Part shown: positions 1 through 13,184 of the stretch, one piece after another
Layout: each line of letters starts with the position of its first letter
Position numbering within the stretch: position 1 is the first letter of the stretch
From: Marisa cornuarietis
Lineage: Eukaryota > Mollusca > Gastropoda > Architaenioglossa > Ampullariidae
Direction: 5' to 3'
DNA length: 64,000 nucleotides
NCBI GenBank assembly: GCA_004794655.1
Contig: SMMW01000005.1
Coordinates: 1,612,001 to 1,676,000, forward strand
Program-made: the position numbers and the translations under genes
The notes under the pieces: model-generated
Seen by the model: the letters and a program-made list of their open reading frames with translations, nothing else
Told to the model about the DNA's origin: nothing
Databases searched by the model: none

Positions 1-1830
1 GGTACTAGAAAGGATTGTAAATTCACGATTTATTTGGCTGCTAGAGTCCCAGAATCTTCTTTCCAGCATTCAGTGTGGTTTTCGTAACAATTGTAGTACT
101 ACAGATCAAATGGTCAGATTTGAAACATTTATAAGGGACGCCTTTATTACAAAAGAGCATGTCATAGGAGTAGTTTGTTTGTTTGTTTTTTACATAGAAA
201 GGGCTTATGACACAGTGGACCTATTTTCTCTAGGCTTTTGAGGCCGACTACCAATTTTCATTAAAAGCTTTCTAACATGTCGTGTGTTTAGAGTCCGGAT
301 ACAAAATACCTTTTCAGACACCCATGAACAGCAGGTGGGAGTCCCCCATGGAAGTATCCTGTCACCTAAATTGTTCTGTATAAAAATAGATGGCATACTG
401 AAGTCTATTCCAAAAAATATGGCTGCTTCGGTGTATTTAGACGATTTTGCACTTTGTATACGAGGAAAGTTTTTACCTGGACTGGAGAGACAATTACAGT
501 TATGTGTAAACCACATCTCAAAATGGGTATTAGAAAACGGTTTCAAATTTTCTCCCTCAAAATCTGTGTGCATCCACTTTACAAAACTAAGAGGTCCTTT
601 TCCTGAACCTTCCATTCATGTAAGTGGAAGAGGTTCATTTCTTGGGTGTTAGTTTTGATCGTAAACTCCTAGGTTTACGCCAACTAAAATTAATCTTGTC
701 CTATGTCTCGAAACTTCGAGCTCTGCCCCCAAATCCTGCTTTCCACTCAGTTTTCTCCTTTCAGTTTTTTGGATAAATATAGGGCTCATGAACATGAACA
801 AAAACCTCTACCCATACGAGCTTACCCCTATCTTCAGAAATTGGGAATGGAGCCCCAAAAAAACAGCACCATTTGCACTGACCAGAACACCACCATGGCT
901 ACTTCCAATACCGGAAATTCGTTTTGATCTCTCAAACTTAAAAAAAATGCGAAACCCCTGACATAGTTTATCTGCAACTTTTCAAAGAAATAGTCACAGA
1001 CTATCCTGATTTGTGTCATATATACACTGATGGATAAAAAAAAATCCTGAAAAAGAAACTGTGGCAGCTGCAGCAGTGCCGATGGACATTTCCACACCAC
1101 CTCTGACAGCTCGCTTGGAAGGTCATAGCTCCATTTTTTTCTGCAGGATTAAAAGCTCGTCTACTTGCGTTGCAGTATATCCATACATCTAAAGAGAAAA
1201 ACTTCTTAGTTATTTCAGACTCTTTGTCATCCCTACTTGCACTTCACTCTCAACGTTTAGATCATCCACTACTGGTTCAATTCTAAGAACTTCTATCCTT
1301 ACTACAAAATGACAATATTGACATTATCTTTATTTGGGTTCCTGGCCATGCAAATATTCCAGGAAACACTAAAGCTGATGAGGCAGCAAAAAGGGCCCTT
1401 CAGCAACCACTTGTGGTCCATACAACATTTGCCTCAGATTGGTATGCTTCTGTTAAAATGTATATCTCACAACTTTGGCAGCTTCATTGGGACTCCATGA
1501 AGCACAACAAACTTCACGCTATTTTTCCAAAACTATCAGACTGTATAACACAAGAATTTCTAAACCAACGAGAAAAAGTGGTTATAAATAGACTAAAAGC
1601 TGGACATTCATTTGTCACTCACCGATTTTTGCTTGCAGGAAAAACCTTGGTGTAAAGACCCCCTAACCATAGAACATTTGCTCATCTCCTGTTCAAAATT
1701 AGCTACAATTCGTCAAAATTATTTTACAGCAGAGACTCTCGCTGACCTTTTTGTCAAACACTCTTCCAAATCAATTCTGGCATATGTAAAGTCCATTCAT
1801 ATGTTTCATCTGATATGATAGACCTGATGT
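1..1830 (+). mobile_element. Decayed non-LTR retrotransposon with RT and RNase H (I/Jockey-like)
   Basis: This is a 5'-truncated LINE polymerase remnant cut by the window edge. Reading across frameshifts, the sequence gives reverse transcriptase pieces (YDTVD near 207, GVPHGSILSP near 340, YLDDFAL near 435), then an RNase H-type segment (YTDG near 1024, SDSLSSLLAL near 1220, WVPGHANIPGNTKADEAAKRA near 1335-1400) and a C-terminal EHLL-x-C zinc-like motif near 1675. RT followed by a C-terminal RNase H is typical of I- and Jockey-related elements. Several stops and frame changes show it is dead. It has no visible link to the receptor genes downstream. Confidence 0.8.
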
Positions 1831-2029
1831 GTTTAAAAAAAAACTTGTATTTTACATAACTAAAAAAAGAGAAATCTCCATGCTTGTTAAATTTCTTTAT
1901 GTCAGTCTTTGAGTAGTCATGTACATTGTTTTTGCCATGAGATAGCCTTAGTTGCTGACTTGGCATAAAACAACAACTAACTAACCAGACACCTGTGCTA
2001 TTAGAAAGTGTTTTTAACTAAAAACTCAA

Positions 2030-2770
2030 ACATTCAGAATAACACATGAAGTGTACACATCTGTTGTGACATCTATGCCTTTCCCTGTGGCTGTTACTAC
2101 AACAAGCGAGACAACTTCATTAATAGGCTAGCTATGCAGGCAAGAGATCTTTTTCCCTTGACACACCATTTTCTGCTCATGTAAATTGTTCTGCCTTTCG
2201 AAATATTTCGTGAATTGTAATCTCTGCCTACAATAATCTCACAATTAGGTGTTGTTTCTTGCAGATCCAAGAAAAATATTTTCCAAAAATGGGATATTGC
2301 TATTATGTGCTGAATGTCTTTTGTGGTATTTAAACAACAATAAACAGTGCCAGAAATTTTAACACAAGTAAAATTAGCCATAGGTGTATTTGTTAAGATT
2401 GTATACAAATTACAAGTTATTTTAGCATCTGAACTATTTTGTTGTAACAAAATCATATCAGGTACATGAAAAGTATTGAACGCTAAAGTAAATTAAGAAT
2501 TCCAGCGAAGGTCTGTAATAAATAGTAAAAACCATTTTTACCAAAAAAGACCTCTGTTATCATACTCACATAATTTTAATTTGTTGTGTATCAGACCTTC
2601 AATGTTCAAACGCTGACAAGTTTTCTGTTGAGACTAAGGGCAGAGCCACGATGACTCTGTGTACCCCTTCACTCACTTTACTGCTCATATCAGGCTCTCA
2701 TATTTTTTGCGAAGACTAATTATATTTACACCGAAACAATAACCCAACTGAAGATATCAAAATATTACAA
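2030..2770. repeat. Duplicated non-coding block (copy 1)
   Basis: By eye this block aligns, with small indels, to 28400-29160. Both copies share segments such as GTGTACACATCTG, GTTTCTTGCAGATCCA, AAATGGGATATTGCT and CTAAAGTAAATTAAGA in the same order. No domain or long open frame is seen in either copy. It may be an unclassified dispersed repeat or part of an older segmental duplication. Confidence 0.65.
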
Positions 2771-2984
2771 AACAAGAAACAACAAAAAAGTTAATACCAA
2801 ATAAGCTTGATGTTGACAATAAATAAATGAATTTATCACATTATTTTTTGACGACAACACCATCACAACGTTTTAATCAGAAAAAACACCTCATCACATC
2901 AACTTCAATAAACAAACCTGCAATTTCAATTTACGGAGTCTGTTTTATTTACTCGTTCGTTGGGTTCTCAGTTTTTGAAGGATT

Positions 2985-3440
2985 TCTTAAGACAGTCTAT
3001 ATACGTTCCTCTGACAACCGTACCCTAACTGTTCCTGTCACCAGAACAACAACCTATGGTCACAGGACTTTTGGCTACTGTGCTGCAAAACAATGGAACT
3101 CTCTTCCTTTCCATATCCGCCACCTTCCTACAACTGAATCTTTCAAATCTGCACTGAAAACGCACCTCTTCCTTGAGCATTACTCCTAACACAGTCCACA
3201 ATGCTAGTCCTTACCCCCCTTCCCTCTTGCTACTTTACCCATCACTATTTTTCTCTGTTCCTGTTACCTGATGCCTTTTGCTATCTGTTTCGTCGTCAGT
3301 ACTGTCGTTTTCTTTCGTCCCCTGTGTTCTGTATCTACTTGTCCACGTCTCTTCCCCATTTTAAGCGCTAAGAGCATGCTCTCTATGAATGTGAATATGC
3401 GCTATACAAATCTTCACTATTATTATTATTATTATTATAT
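2985..3440 (+). mobile_element. CR1/L2-like LINE 3' end fragment
   Basis: The open frame encodes the extreme C-terminus of a LINE polymerase (TYGHRTFGYCAAKQWNSLP, then LKTHLFLEHYS and stop at 3187). It is nearly identical to the end of the longer copy at 14050-15905. The 3' UTR runs through GCGCTATACAAATCTTC and ends in an ATT microsatellite at 3418-3440, as expected for this LINE class. It is 5'-truncated and non-functional. Confidence 0.85.
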
Positions 3441-5259
3441 ATAAATGAAAAGAATAGTTTTGATCAGAATAAGGATTAAAAATATGGGCAATGTGTTTTA
3501 TCTACTGTTATCTGACGTCATATGTACCCGTCCACTTCTTGCCTACACATCGCGGATCGCAAAGCCTCCGGTGATTAACAGTAGTTTCAGATCCTCCTGT
3601 CAGCCCCTTTCTTCACTACTTCCACAGGGCAAAATATTGATGAGATACTAAGCCTTAGTTTTACAAACAGGTCTTTAGCAACTGTAAGCTGTATTGATGG
3701 ATAATTATAAGCTCAGACTTTCGGTTCGCCATTTCTGTATCTGACTGGACCGTTGCCCTCTTTGAGTTCGCACGTGCTGGTATCTGAGAGTAACGAGATG
3801 AAACACCTCTCACTCGGGCCTCTAGTCGACTTAAGGCCAGCCGGCCACACGCTGACGCGGGCCTTAACTCCTCGTAAGGCACATGTTTGTTTATTTCATA
3901 CACGCATAAAATGCGTTGTTTCGGAAAAAATATTAATGCAGACGATAGTTCATTCATTTTTCTATCGAGTGATCTTTTCATGACGAAGTTTGCACGTTTG
4001 ATAGACATTTTTTGCGTTTTCCCACGGTACCTGTCTTTCTGTTTACAAAATGGCTACCAAATACCCGCGAAGAAAGTTCGACCGGCAGCTTTGAAAATTT
4101 ATATTTAATAACCTACATTAAAGACAACCATCAGTAATACACCGTTTTAAAGAGCATTTTTAAACCATTCACTTGGTGTAAATTTTAAGATACATAGGTT
4201 TTGTCTTCGAGTATTAAAATCAAATGAAAGAATACGACTGTACGCGCTTTCGAACTTTTGGAAATCCCCGGTCGGATATTAACAAAATAAATTATTTACA
4301 CAAAATATACAGACATAAAGTACCAAACAAATATATTTTTTATTAGAATATACATTAGAAATTTAAAATTACTTACTATTTTCTTCTCCTTTGCGGTTGT
4401 TGAAGTAAAAATCCATGTCAAAGTGAGACACAACGTGCTTCAATTCTCGAACGTTCCTTTGTTAAAATAAAAAATCTTTTGACTTCCTGTCAGTTCAAGG
4501 GAGGTAATCATGGTAGACGATTCCCAATGGTTGCAGTAGTTTCCTCCCTTATGTTATTTTTCTTTGTTTTTGTGGGGCTCGAATAACTGTATAAAAGTTT
4601 TTGTTGCTGATCATTATCATGGTAAATTCTGTTGGGAATACCATAAAAAAGTGTTTTTAAGCAAACAAAAGGTAAAAATGTTTTTTTTCTACACAGTTTG
4701 ATCTATCATTATCAATTTAAATTGTTCTTCTATCTCTTTTAGTTATTTTTTTATGATTTTTTGAAAAGTGGGGACAATCGTGCGAGAGATAGACACTGCA
4801 GGCTTCTAGCAGCCCCGAGTTCAAAGAGAGCGAAGAGAACCCACTTCCAAATGAAAGATGTAGTAAAATATTGTGTAGTACACGACTGACACGGAGGTTT
4901 GGTTGGTGCTTAGGTGTGTTAGTGGCATCATAGCACACTTACGCGCGCTACGTGTTTGAATCCAAACTCTTTAAACATTATGGAGATTTAAGAACGACAT
5001 ATCAACACAGGTTTAACTAAAACATGTTAACAAAGGATCACAGTGTGCAGCTCTCTTTGAACTCATTTGGTGAAGTAAACTAATGTACAAGATCTGAAAT
5101 ACGTAAGGTTCAAGCAAGCACAGACATTGGGATGTTTACTACTTGTAAAAGACGACTGTGACAGTGGAAAAGTTAGACTGCCGACAGCCTCTGCAGCTCT
5201 TGTGTACGCGTATGTACGTGAGTGTGTGAGTGCGCACGCGTGTAGGAACACGAACGCGT
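3441..5259. other. Gene-poor stretch, nothing recognised
   Basis: AT-rich sequence with only short open frames lacking domains, signal peptides or convincing splice context. The longest frame (115 codons on the - strand, 3661-4008) overlaps two + strand frames and resembles no family I know. Confidence 0.5.
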
Positions 5260-5530
5260 GGGGAAACGGATGGCCGAGTGGTTAGAGCGCTGGCGTCCGA
5301 ACCGAGAGCGCGTTGGTTCAATTCCCGTTAAGCGCGGCAAACGTTCCCCAGTCGACCCAGCTGACGGAAATGGGTACCTGACTCCATAGAGGGTTGGGGT
5401 AGGTAAGGCAGCGAGGGAGAGGAGATTGGCACCACCCTCATGTAAAAGCTGGCCCCGAGAAAAGTGGGGTCTCTAACACCTCACTCCCCAACGACCTGAA
5501 AAGGTTATGGGATGACCTTTACCTTACTTT
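5260..5530 (+). mobile_element. tRNA-derived SINE, family 1
   Basis: The head carries a pol III A box (TGGCCGAGTGGTTAGAGCG at about 5271) and a B box (GGTTCAATTCC at about 5313) like a tRNA gene. It is followed by a shared body (GACTCCATAGAGGGTTGG, GCTGGCCCCGAGAAAAG) and a tail with CCTTTACCTTACTTT. Related copies lie at 7392-7606 (-), 36697-36951 (+) and 43726-43992 (-). It is not a functional tRNA gene because the acceptor stem is not closed. Confidence 0.85.
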
Positions 5531-6339
5531 AGGAACATAATATTTGCGAATACCTAGAAAAATAAGTCGATGTAATTAGCAGTAATGACCATGTCACAAA
5601 ATGTGTAGCATTAATTTCAAAGAGTATTTTATTATGTACACTATTTTTAGCTTCCTTATCTCAAAAGAAAATAATGATTTCAGCTTTCTCTCTCTCCCAT
5701 TACTTATTTCCGATTATTATTGGTAATTACTGGTGACTTAGGGCTTACATGTATAAATATTTATATATTTATACGAAATATTGTTCTCCATTCGTAGAAA
5801 CGTATCTTTTCTATTATTTTTCTTCTTTCTGCTAGCCCTGTTTTCCTTTGTTTAATTTAGCTTGTCGCCTAAGGTAGACACACACGCACAAGTGAAAGTC
5901 TTTCGATCATGGGACGCTGTGTGATGAATCATGAATGTCGCGTGCTTTTACAAAAAATCGACCACTACACACATAACAGACAAGAACAACAAACTCTCCG
6001 TTAGTCACTGAAGGTTTTCAAGTAGTGCAAAACTACGCCTCACCGCCCTCACGATGTAAGTGCATGTGTGTTTTATTTTAAAGCCTTATTTTAATCCTCC
6101 ATAGCTAGAACGCTGCTTCTAACCTCCCCATTGGTCCGCACATCGATATTATAAGTGACAAGGAAACTTTTCTGTCTTGTAAATCACTGACCTTATGTGG
6201 TCCCAACTAGTCACTTCATAGACAATACTCAGAAGATAGCTGAGTTTATTTTACTAGTTTAAATCATTAACCACAAATAGAGCCTCATAAATTTCTGTTA
6301 TTGTGCTGGGAGCATTCACTTTCATACAAAGTAATCAAA
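5531..6339 (+). other. Upstream flank of gene A
   Basis: No gene or mobile element is recognised in this stretch. It holds an AT-rich segment near 5755-5780 and an inverted CCAAT (CATTGGT near 6130) about 210 bp before the gene A start. Any promoter role is inference. Confidence 0.35.
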
Positions 6340-8975
6340 ATGGACATCTTGTTCTGGTATCATCGCTCTTCTGCACGAGTGCGGACAGTGAGAGCAACAT
6401 GCGTTGTTCTTCTTGGTCTGACGACCGTTAGAGGTAAAACGCTTATTTTAGCAGTCGGAACATGAAAAATAGCGTGAACGTTTATTTATGTGAGTTATAT
6501 AATAAGCAGAAGAAAAAACTCTGTTAACGGAAGATTTTTTTTAAACCCAAAATATTTAATTTGTTACAGGCTTACAGTTTTCAGCATGTGGAAGTGATGG
6601 CCTCAAGGAAGTAATGGCCGACCAAACGATTAATTTCACTTGCGGGACTGAGGGAAAGATGGAATGGCGATTGTTATTAAACGGCAATCTGAAGTCGTAT
6701 AATTTAGCAACACGTGAAGGGAACATTTTCAGCGCCTCTGGTCTGTTTGGTAAGACTTTTAAAATAAGTGTCATGGACGCTTATTATACTCTGCTCGTCA
6801 TCAATGCAGCCAACAACAGAGAGATATACGATTTCGTCCACATACTGAATGGCAGTCTCGAGTGTACACGTGTAGTTGGACAAGAAATCATTGAACGGGC
6901 TTCTTGTCACCTCAGCTATGTGGGTGAGTATATAACTGTTAATTCTCTAAACGGCAACACAATGCTGCTCAGATTGTTTTCACATTTACTTCTGCTGCCT
7001 TCACGCTAACATTTTTGGGAACTCTTGCAGTTAATATGCATCTGTCACATTGAATTCTTTTCGTAGGTTTTTTTCTCGTAAGTCTGTGCTTGTGAAGTTT
7101 ATATATATATAACACCAATGCTTTGTGTTTTCTCCATTCTCAGTGTCTGTTTCTTTATTTCTTCCTTGTTCTCTCTCTGAAACGATTAACATAAATTGTT
7201 TATAAAAAATATGTATGCGATAAAATTAAGAATTTTTAAAATGAATTTAGACACATGTACAAAAATATAAGATTTATAAATATATATATATATATACACT
7301 TCAGCACAGTATCTTTTCTTAACGATCATTCAAAGCCTCTGCGCATGCGCTGTCTTGTGTCAGCATAGAGCAGATACGCCACGAGGCTCATGTTATCAGG
7401 TCGTTAGGTACTAAGGTGTTAGAGGCCTCACTTTTCTCGGGGCCAGCTTTACGTGAGGACGGCGCCCATCTCCTCTCCCCCGCTGCCTTACCCGCCCCAA
7501 CCAGCATTAGAGTCAGGTACTTCTTGGTCGACTGGGGGAAGTGATCAAGGATATCGAACCGGTGCTCCTCTCATTTTAGACGCTAGCGCTCTAACCGCTC
7601 GGCTTTTCTCTCTCCATTTCGAGGCTGAACTACCTTCAGATTCCTTGCAACTCAGTCTGGGGCCTTGCAATGCTCGGCCTGTCGTCATGTGGACGCACGG
7701 CAACGAATTACAGGCTGTGGAGAGGCTTGATGTACCGGCTGGGAGAGGCTATAAGAGAGGTCTGCTCTTCCTTTCGGTCAGCAGGTAGCTAGTACTAGTT
7801 GGGTGAGGGCTGAACGCGAGACGAGGCAAGCACGAGGACACTTCGTCAACACTTGACGCCTCACACAGTGCGTACGTTTCTGCGCCTTTTTTCTTTCAGT
7901 CTATCTCTTATTTTAACAGCTAGAGATTTGTTAAAATAACTGCTTTTCTCTACTTAACAGCTCCGCCAGAACAAGTGTCGTGCAATGCGGTCAGCTCGTC
8001 ATGGTATGTCCAGGTGTCATGTGTCATCGGCAGTGTGTATTCCTCTCGAAGAAATTACATGTGTCATCTGTTACGATTAAATAATGGAGTGAGTACAAAC
8101 TACAGCAATTTGGCCAAACATCGAAACATTATTTATTTCACAGTGTAAAAAAAAAGTCTTGTATACAAATAAGCCTAATCATTTAGGTACAAAAATCACA
8201 CTAGTACAATGATAAATCTCAAATATGTTTATCAATGTTCTAGAAAGTTCTTGATGTACCTTTGTTAAATAAAATTTGACTGAATTTGCTTTCTCTGCAG
8301 TACTTACAGCTGTATCCAGGAACACGCCTAATATATCAGTTGTTCCTTGTTTTTAGATAAAGAACGAAACCTTGGAAACTGTCACCATGGTGACATCACC
8401 GACCAGCGAGAAGATTGCGGAGAAGGAAGTGAAGGTTTCAGGTTCCTGTCAGTTCGTCACGACACACCCAGCTGAGGAAGGGCGCTATCGCTTCTTTGTT
8501 TCCGTATCTCCAGGCGGACGCATCTATCCTGCCACATTTACTAATAATAATGAATGGATAATGACTAGTAATTATACAATTATTTTTCTTTCGTCTCCGA
8601 TGATAAAAATAAATCTATTTTTCTCCTACGTTTCTTAGCTTGTGTCTGAACTCTTCGTCAGTTTCTTTACTTTCCACAGTAATGCTTGATGAAATGCAGA
8701 TAATTTTAGCATGATAAATTGTAGTCTATTGACGCCATCTGTTTTATTTAAATAGAAACACGCGTTCTTAACTTGGTAAAAAGGGTAATGGCGTACGATA
8801 ACCCCGAAATAAGGTGGACCTTATATTTAATTCAATAGTTCAATAAATCAGCTGCACTTCTGTAACAATTTTTTAAAAAGCGTTGTTATATTCACCTGTG
8901 GCGTATCTCACTTTGATAACTAATTAATCAATTAATCAATCTGTATCAATAGATATCCATTGCTAGATAACATTT

Positions 8976-9057
<82 letters not shown>

Positions 9058-9486
9058 ATGCGCGTTTACTCTTCGTAAAAGTCATTGGATTGTTTAAGTT
9101 ATTATTATTCCTGTTCTGTTTTGTTATAAACAAAAACAAAACATTAACTACCTGTAGGTAGGCCTCGCCCACCACACGTTGCATGTGACCCACAGCCCTA
9201 CGTGCTGGAGAACACTAACGTCAGCTGTGCATGCAGCACCACAAGTCTGGGGCAACCTCCGGGGTCTCTGAGATGGATCGTTGGTGATCAAACAGGCAAA
9301 GGGATTCCAGCCAGAAAAGAGCAACAGGTTCAAACGTCGCAAGAAGTTCACTACTCTCAGTCCTTGACACTTTCAGATCATGGAGCAACCTGGTTCAGAT
9401 GCGACGTCTCGTGGGGATCACAGGAAATTCGCGGGGAGATCTACATAGCTAGCGTGGGATGTCAGTGACACTTTCTACATTTTCTC

Positions 9487-9542
<56 letters not shown>

Positions 9543-10676
9543 AGACAGATTTAAAAGATGTGCAATAAATTGTAACGATAAATTTCAAATTTCTCTGCAT
9601 TGTATTCACTATTGTATGACACTATAAACACACGTATAAAATGTATCCACGATACATTTTCCTGTGTGAATAAGTTTTTACACTAGTCTGCTCTGAAAAT
9701 TAATGATCACAGGTTCTTTTTAGCCAATATTAATCTCAAGACAAAATACAAAAGAATTCTTTTTGTACGTCCTCATTCACAGATGCCGCCCGAACACCGC
9801 TGTTTTCTCTTAACGATGAGGTAAGTCAACACACGATTAAAGAGGGAGACAAAATACACTTCAGGTGTGAATCAGACGGACGGCCACCATCACAGGTGTA
9901 CGTGTATAACCATGACAATGGCACCGTCATCGGGAGAAATTCGTCTTTCGTAAACTATGTCTCAGTCGCTGGCTGTGAGGACACGGGTACTTACACGTGT
10001 TCTGCGTGGAACGGCTTTTCTAATTTGTCAAACCTGACCAACTCTATCAGTGTGGACGTCAAATGTAAGTCAGAAAATTAGCTGCAAAAACTGAAATAAT
10101 TTAAAGAATATTTGCAGGATTGAATTTTAGTTTTTCTTGAGTATGCTGTGTGTATTCAATTAATTGTGTTAGTTACATTTTCTCACTCTTTTAACACTAT
10201 GTTGGCTTTCCATTGTCACAAAGATGTTAGGAGCAAATTTCACCATCCTGGGCTTAGAAAACTTGTAATATGCTCTAATGCGCCGTGTTTTCCATGCAAA
10301 ATCTTTACTTATCACAGCCACGCAAGTATGTACCTTTATGAAACAGGTAAACCTCGTCTTCATCGCCTTTTACCTGTACATCTCGGTAAGGTCGACACTG
10401 AAACCAAGACACTGACGTGTAATTTTGATGTCCTCGCTTATCCTGCACCTCATCAGTACAATCTGTGGGAACCGAAAAGGAATAGCAGTGAAGCGTCTAA
10501 TAATGAAATGTCAAAGATAATGAATATCAGCTGCGAGCCCGATACACGGCGACGTTACGTGTTCAGATGTACTCTGACAATCTTCAACATTCCTTCCCCA
10601 CCAGTGACTAGTATGTACAAGATACAGATCATCAATGAAGTTGGCGAGGAGATCTTCCCTACTGAGATCTGTTATG
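6340..10676 (+). CDS. Gene A: multi-Ig-like-domain surface or secreted protein, 3' end not found
   Basis: Seven exons join in frame: 6340-6433 (signal peptide ending LLGLTTVRG), 6570-6923 (V-like domain; INFTCGTEG, MEWRLLL, GSLECTR), 7961-8088 and about 8357-8567 (one Ig-like domain split by a phase-0 intron; SCVIGSVYSSRRNY, VSGSCQF, SVSPGGR), 9158-9460 (Ig; NVSCACSTTS, LSDHGATWFRCDV), 9783-10064 (C2-type Ig; IHFRCESDGRPP, CEDTGTYTCSAWN) and 10347-10676 (Ig-like; LTCNFDV). All other junctions are phase 1. The first four exons are homologous to genes F and G. The last exon ends at a good donor (GTAAGT) in phase 1, but no TM exon or stop is visible before gene B starts, so the gene is incomplete here or truncated. 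The exon-4 donor (A|GTAATT) is weaker than its counterparts in F and G. A role as a cell-surface recognition molecule is inferred. Confidence 0.72.
7392..7606 (-). mobile_element. tRNA-derived SINE, family 1 (in intron 2 of gene A)
   Basis: Reverse-strand copy of the SINE at 5260. The body is recognised by TTTCTCGGGGCCAGCTTTAC and the tRNA-like head by GCGCTCTAACCGCTCGGC. It is diverged and slightly truncated at the tail. Confidence 0.75.
8981..9055. repeat. (GT)n microsatellite
   Basis: Uninterrupted GT dinucleotide run of about 75 bp in an intron of gene A. Open frames through it are low-complexity artefacts. Confidence 0.97.
9489..9539. repeat. (TG)n microsatellite
   Basis: About 51 bp of TG repeats, 29 bp after an Ig exon donor of gene A. 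Confidence 0.97.
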
Positions 10677-11807
10677 GTAAGTGGCAACACTCAAAACACT
10701 ACGCATGCACACAAACACGCTTGCATTCTCGCGTGCCTATACAGACACCAATGTAAATTTAAAAAAAAAACAATCCGGTGTTAAAAAAATATTTTTCTAT
10801 AGAGACCTCGCTCCATGGAATAATAGACAGTCTCAATTCAACCATTATTTTCTCGCCACCATCCGCTTAGGACATTTTAGGCTAAAGATAAAGGGGTTGA
10901 TAAAAATGTGATAAAGGACCCTTATTTATTTGTATTTTTTCTATACTCAGGTTTATTCATTATATATTTACTTTAATATGATAAACTGTGCAGCAGTGAC
11001 ATTTATTGAGTCTTTGTGCTTGACAACTGTTGACTTATAACAAAATTTGAAAAATATTTTTTTGCGTTTACGTCAAAAAATCAAGAATCTTTTCCTTTGA
11101 GAAGCTGAATGCCAAAACGCAAATGCGTTATTAAATTTTACTTCAAATACATTGTCAGTGCTGGGCAGGAATATTTTCAGGACAAAAATTCATCTTTTAC
11201 GTTCAATTTATAATGCAAGTTCCTTGGATGATAGAAAATAGACTGCGCATTTCAAGCGCCTTGCGTTCTAACCCGCGTAGTGAGAGAGGGGACGGGAGCT
11301 GACGATCAGACACTTGTTCGGAAAACGTCCCATTTTTACCGTCCTTAATAAAGACTCAGTCGGGTGAAGCAAATTTTAACAGATTCAGGTAAATTTAGAC
11401 AATATAAATATAGTCTGTAAAATTTCAGCGACTGCAGTACAATCTTCTTTTTGTAATCTAATTTTAAATATGTTGCCAGCAAGTCCTGAAAATTGTTGCA
11501 CCTGTGCGCGAGTAATGTGTTCCGTCAAGTTCAGGCCTGAAACATAGCAGCTTATTTATTATCTTATTTCAAAGTTGGCGATTTGCACCTGTAGTCAGTA
11601 TAAGTCCTGCAAAATCTCGCTCCCGCGCGCGAATAACGTGCGACGTCATAGCATATAACAGCGAGAAGATGGAGCAATACATCGGTTTCATCAGAAGATC
11701 TTCAGTTAATAGTGAAAACGAGCGTGAGACGCTGTTCTCTAACCTTGAAGGTATTAAACCTTACATGTTTCAACCAGAGGATTGCGAAAGCTAAAAACTC
11801 CAAACAC

Positions 11808-11847
11808 CACGGACCTTCATCTCTTCATCATTAAATGAAGGTCCGTG
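11808..11847. repeat. Perfect 13-bp inverted repeat (hairpin)
   Basis: CACGGACCTTCAT at 11808-11820 is matched exactly in reverse complement by ATGAAGGTCCGTG at 11835-11847, leaving a 14-nt loop. The function is unknown; it could be a mobile-element relic or an RNA hairpin. Confidence 0.85.
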
Positions 11848-12458
11848 CCAAACACAATATGCTCAGGCAGCAGACGGCAAAGAACGACTTCACAACGTTG
11901 ATGTTCGTAAAATTTTGCAAGCAGCAGGTGACCATTACAATTTATCTTTGTCCGCTTACTTATGTACTGTCATAAACACCTCAAGTGTGAAAATTTACCA
12001 CTGGGACTGATTTGCACCTTTATATGGGCTAGTTGCTCATACGATTGTTGGCATAAGTCATAAGAAAAACAGAGCCCGCACAATTTATTTTTTAACGGAA
12101 AAGCAGAGCTTTATTTACATGAACGCTGATGTAGATATTCTTTATCATTTACTATGTGTACGTTACTAACAACATATCGTGTTGTCAGTCACAGCTTTAA
12201 TACTGTGGTTTGAAAAGTTGAATTTGAAGTACATTTATCGAGATAACTTCAGATGTTCACACAGTTGATGGACGGGAAAAAAATGCTTCTATAAATTTGT
12301 AGGCGCAGTTTGGCTAGCTCTCCACACAGGAAGAAGTTGATCCATTGTCTTCTCAATGAGGAATCTTTTGGGCATGTATGAAGACTTATCCCGCCACTAT
12401 GTTCTCCTGTGCGTGCAACAACGACAAAATAGCTACGGATATTAACAATATTCTTTAG

Positions 12459-12620
12459 GGCCCCCCGGTAGTGTAGTGGCTAAAACACTCGCTTGTCACC
12501 ACTGCAGTGAGCGGCTCAGGGTTCAGATCTCGTCTCTGGACATTCTCTGTATGTGACACTTGCGAAATCACTGCAAGGTGGAAGCACTTTCCAACTAAAT
12601 AAACAACAACAACAACAATA
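12459..12620 (+). mobile_element. tRNA-derived SINE, family 2
   Basis: An A-box-like segment (TAGTGTAGTGGCTAAAACAC) and a B box (GGGTTCAGATCTCGTC) are followed by a short body and a CAA-repeat tail (AACAACAACAACAAC). A related copy lies at 29855-30080. It differs from family 1 in body and tail. Confidence 0.75.
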
Positions 12621-13184
12621 TTCTTTAATCAGCAGATATCTTGATCAACAACATACAAAACATGACATCTTCAGCAAAGAACAAATTCTATAATGTTCAG
12701 ACTGTTTCACATCAACTTGCCAAGTAATTAACTTATCTGATCAGTTGGACATGATCATGCTATTGTACACTTTCCTTGCTGCCATGTTCTTCGCAAGCAC
12801 TTGAGTGTTCAAAATCATTTTCACACAATTTTTCTTCCTGACTTGTTTCACTGCTACTTTTTTTTCTTGTTGGCAGTATGTGGAGTAGTGAAAGATACAA
12901 TATGACCTCTTTTGCGAAACACAAGCCTCATATACCTGTCTTTCGAAATCTTAGCCTTTGAGAAAGTATTTGATGGCTTATGTCCAAAATGATGAGTGGG
13001 AAGCCAGGAAGGTCTGTTCCGGAAATTAACACAGGCTGTTTTCCTAGACATAAGAATAAAACCCATGAATTACTTATTTGTGACACTGGCACAAAATCAG
13101 CATTGATACAAAATAAACCAAATACATGTCTAAAAAGACGAAAAATGAAACACTGCGTGCTGTGATTCTGCTTCACAGCTTCTG

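Larger units (their letters stand above)
10677..13184. other. Intergenic stretch between genes A and B
   Basis: No complete gene is seen. A short frame starting at an ATG near 11668 encodes a peptide with LEGIKPYMFQPE, reminiscent of conserved segments in transposon-associated invertebrate proteins, but it stops after about 40 codons. A hairpin lies at 11808-11847 and a SINE at 12459-12620. A - strand frame at 12854-13066 is unrecognised. Confidence 0.4.

Noticed and set aside
3661..4008. 115-codon - strand open frame
   Set aside because: Overlaps open frames on the + strand, has no recognisable domain or splice context.
5260..5330. Apparent tRNA gene (A and B boxes)
   Set aside because: The same head with a shared non-tRNA body occurs at four or more places and no closed acceptor stem forms; it is a SINE.
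12854..13176. Two overlapping - strand frames
   Set aside because: No family recognised; they lie just upstream of gene B and look like chance frames.
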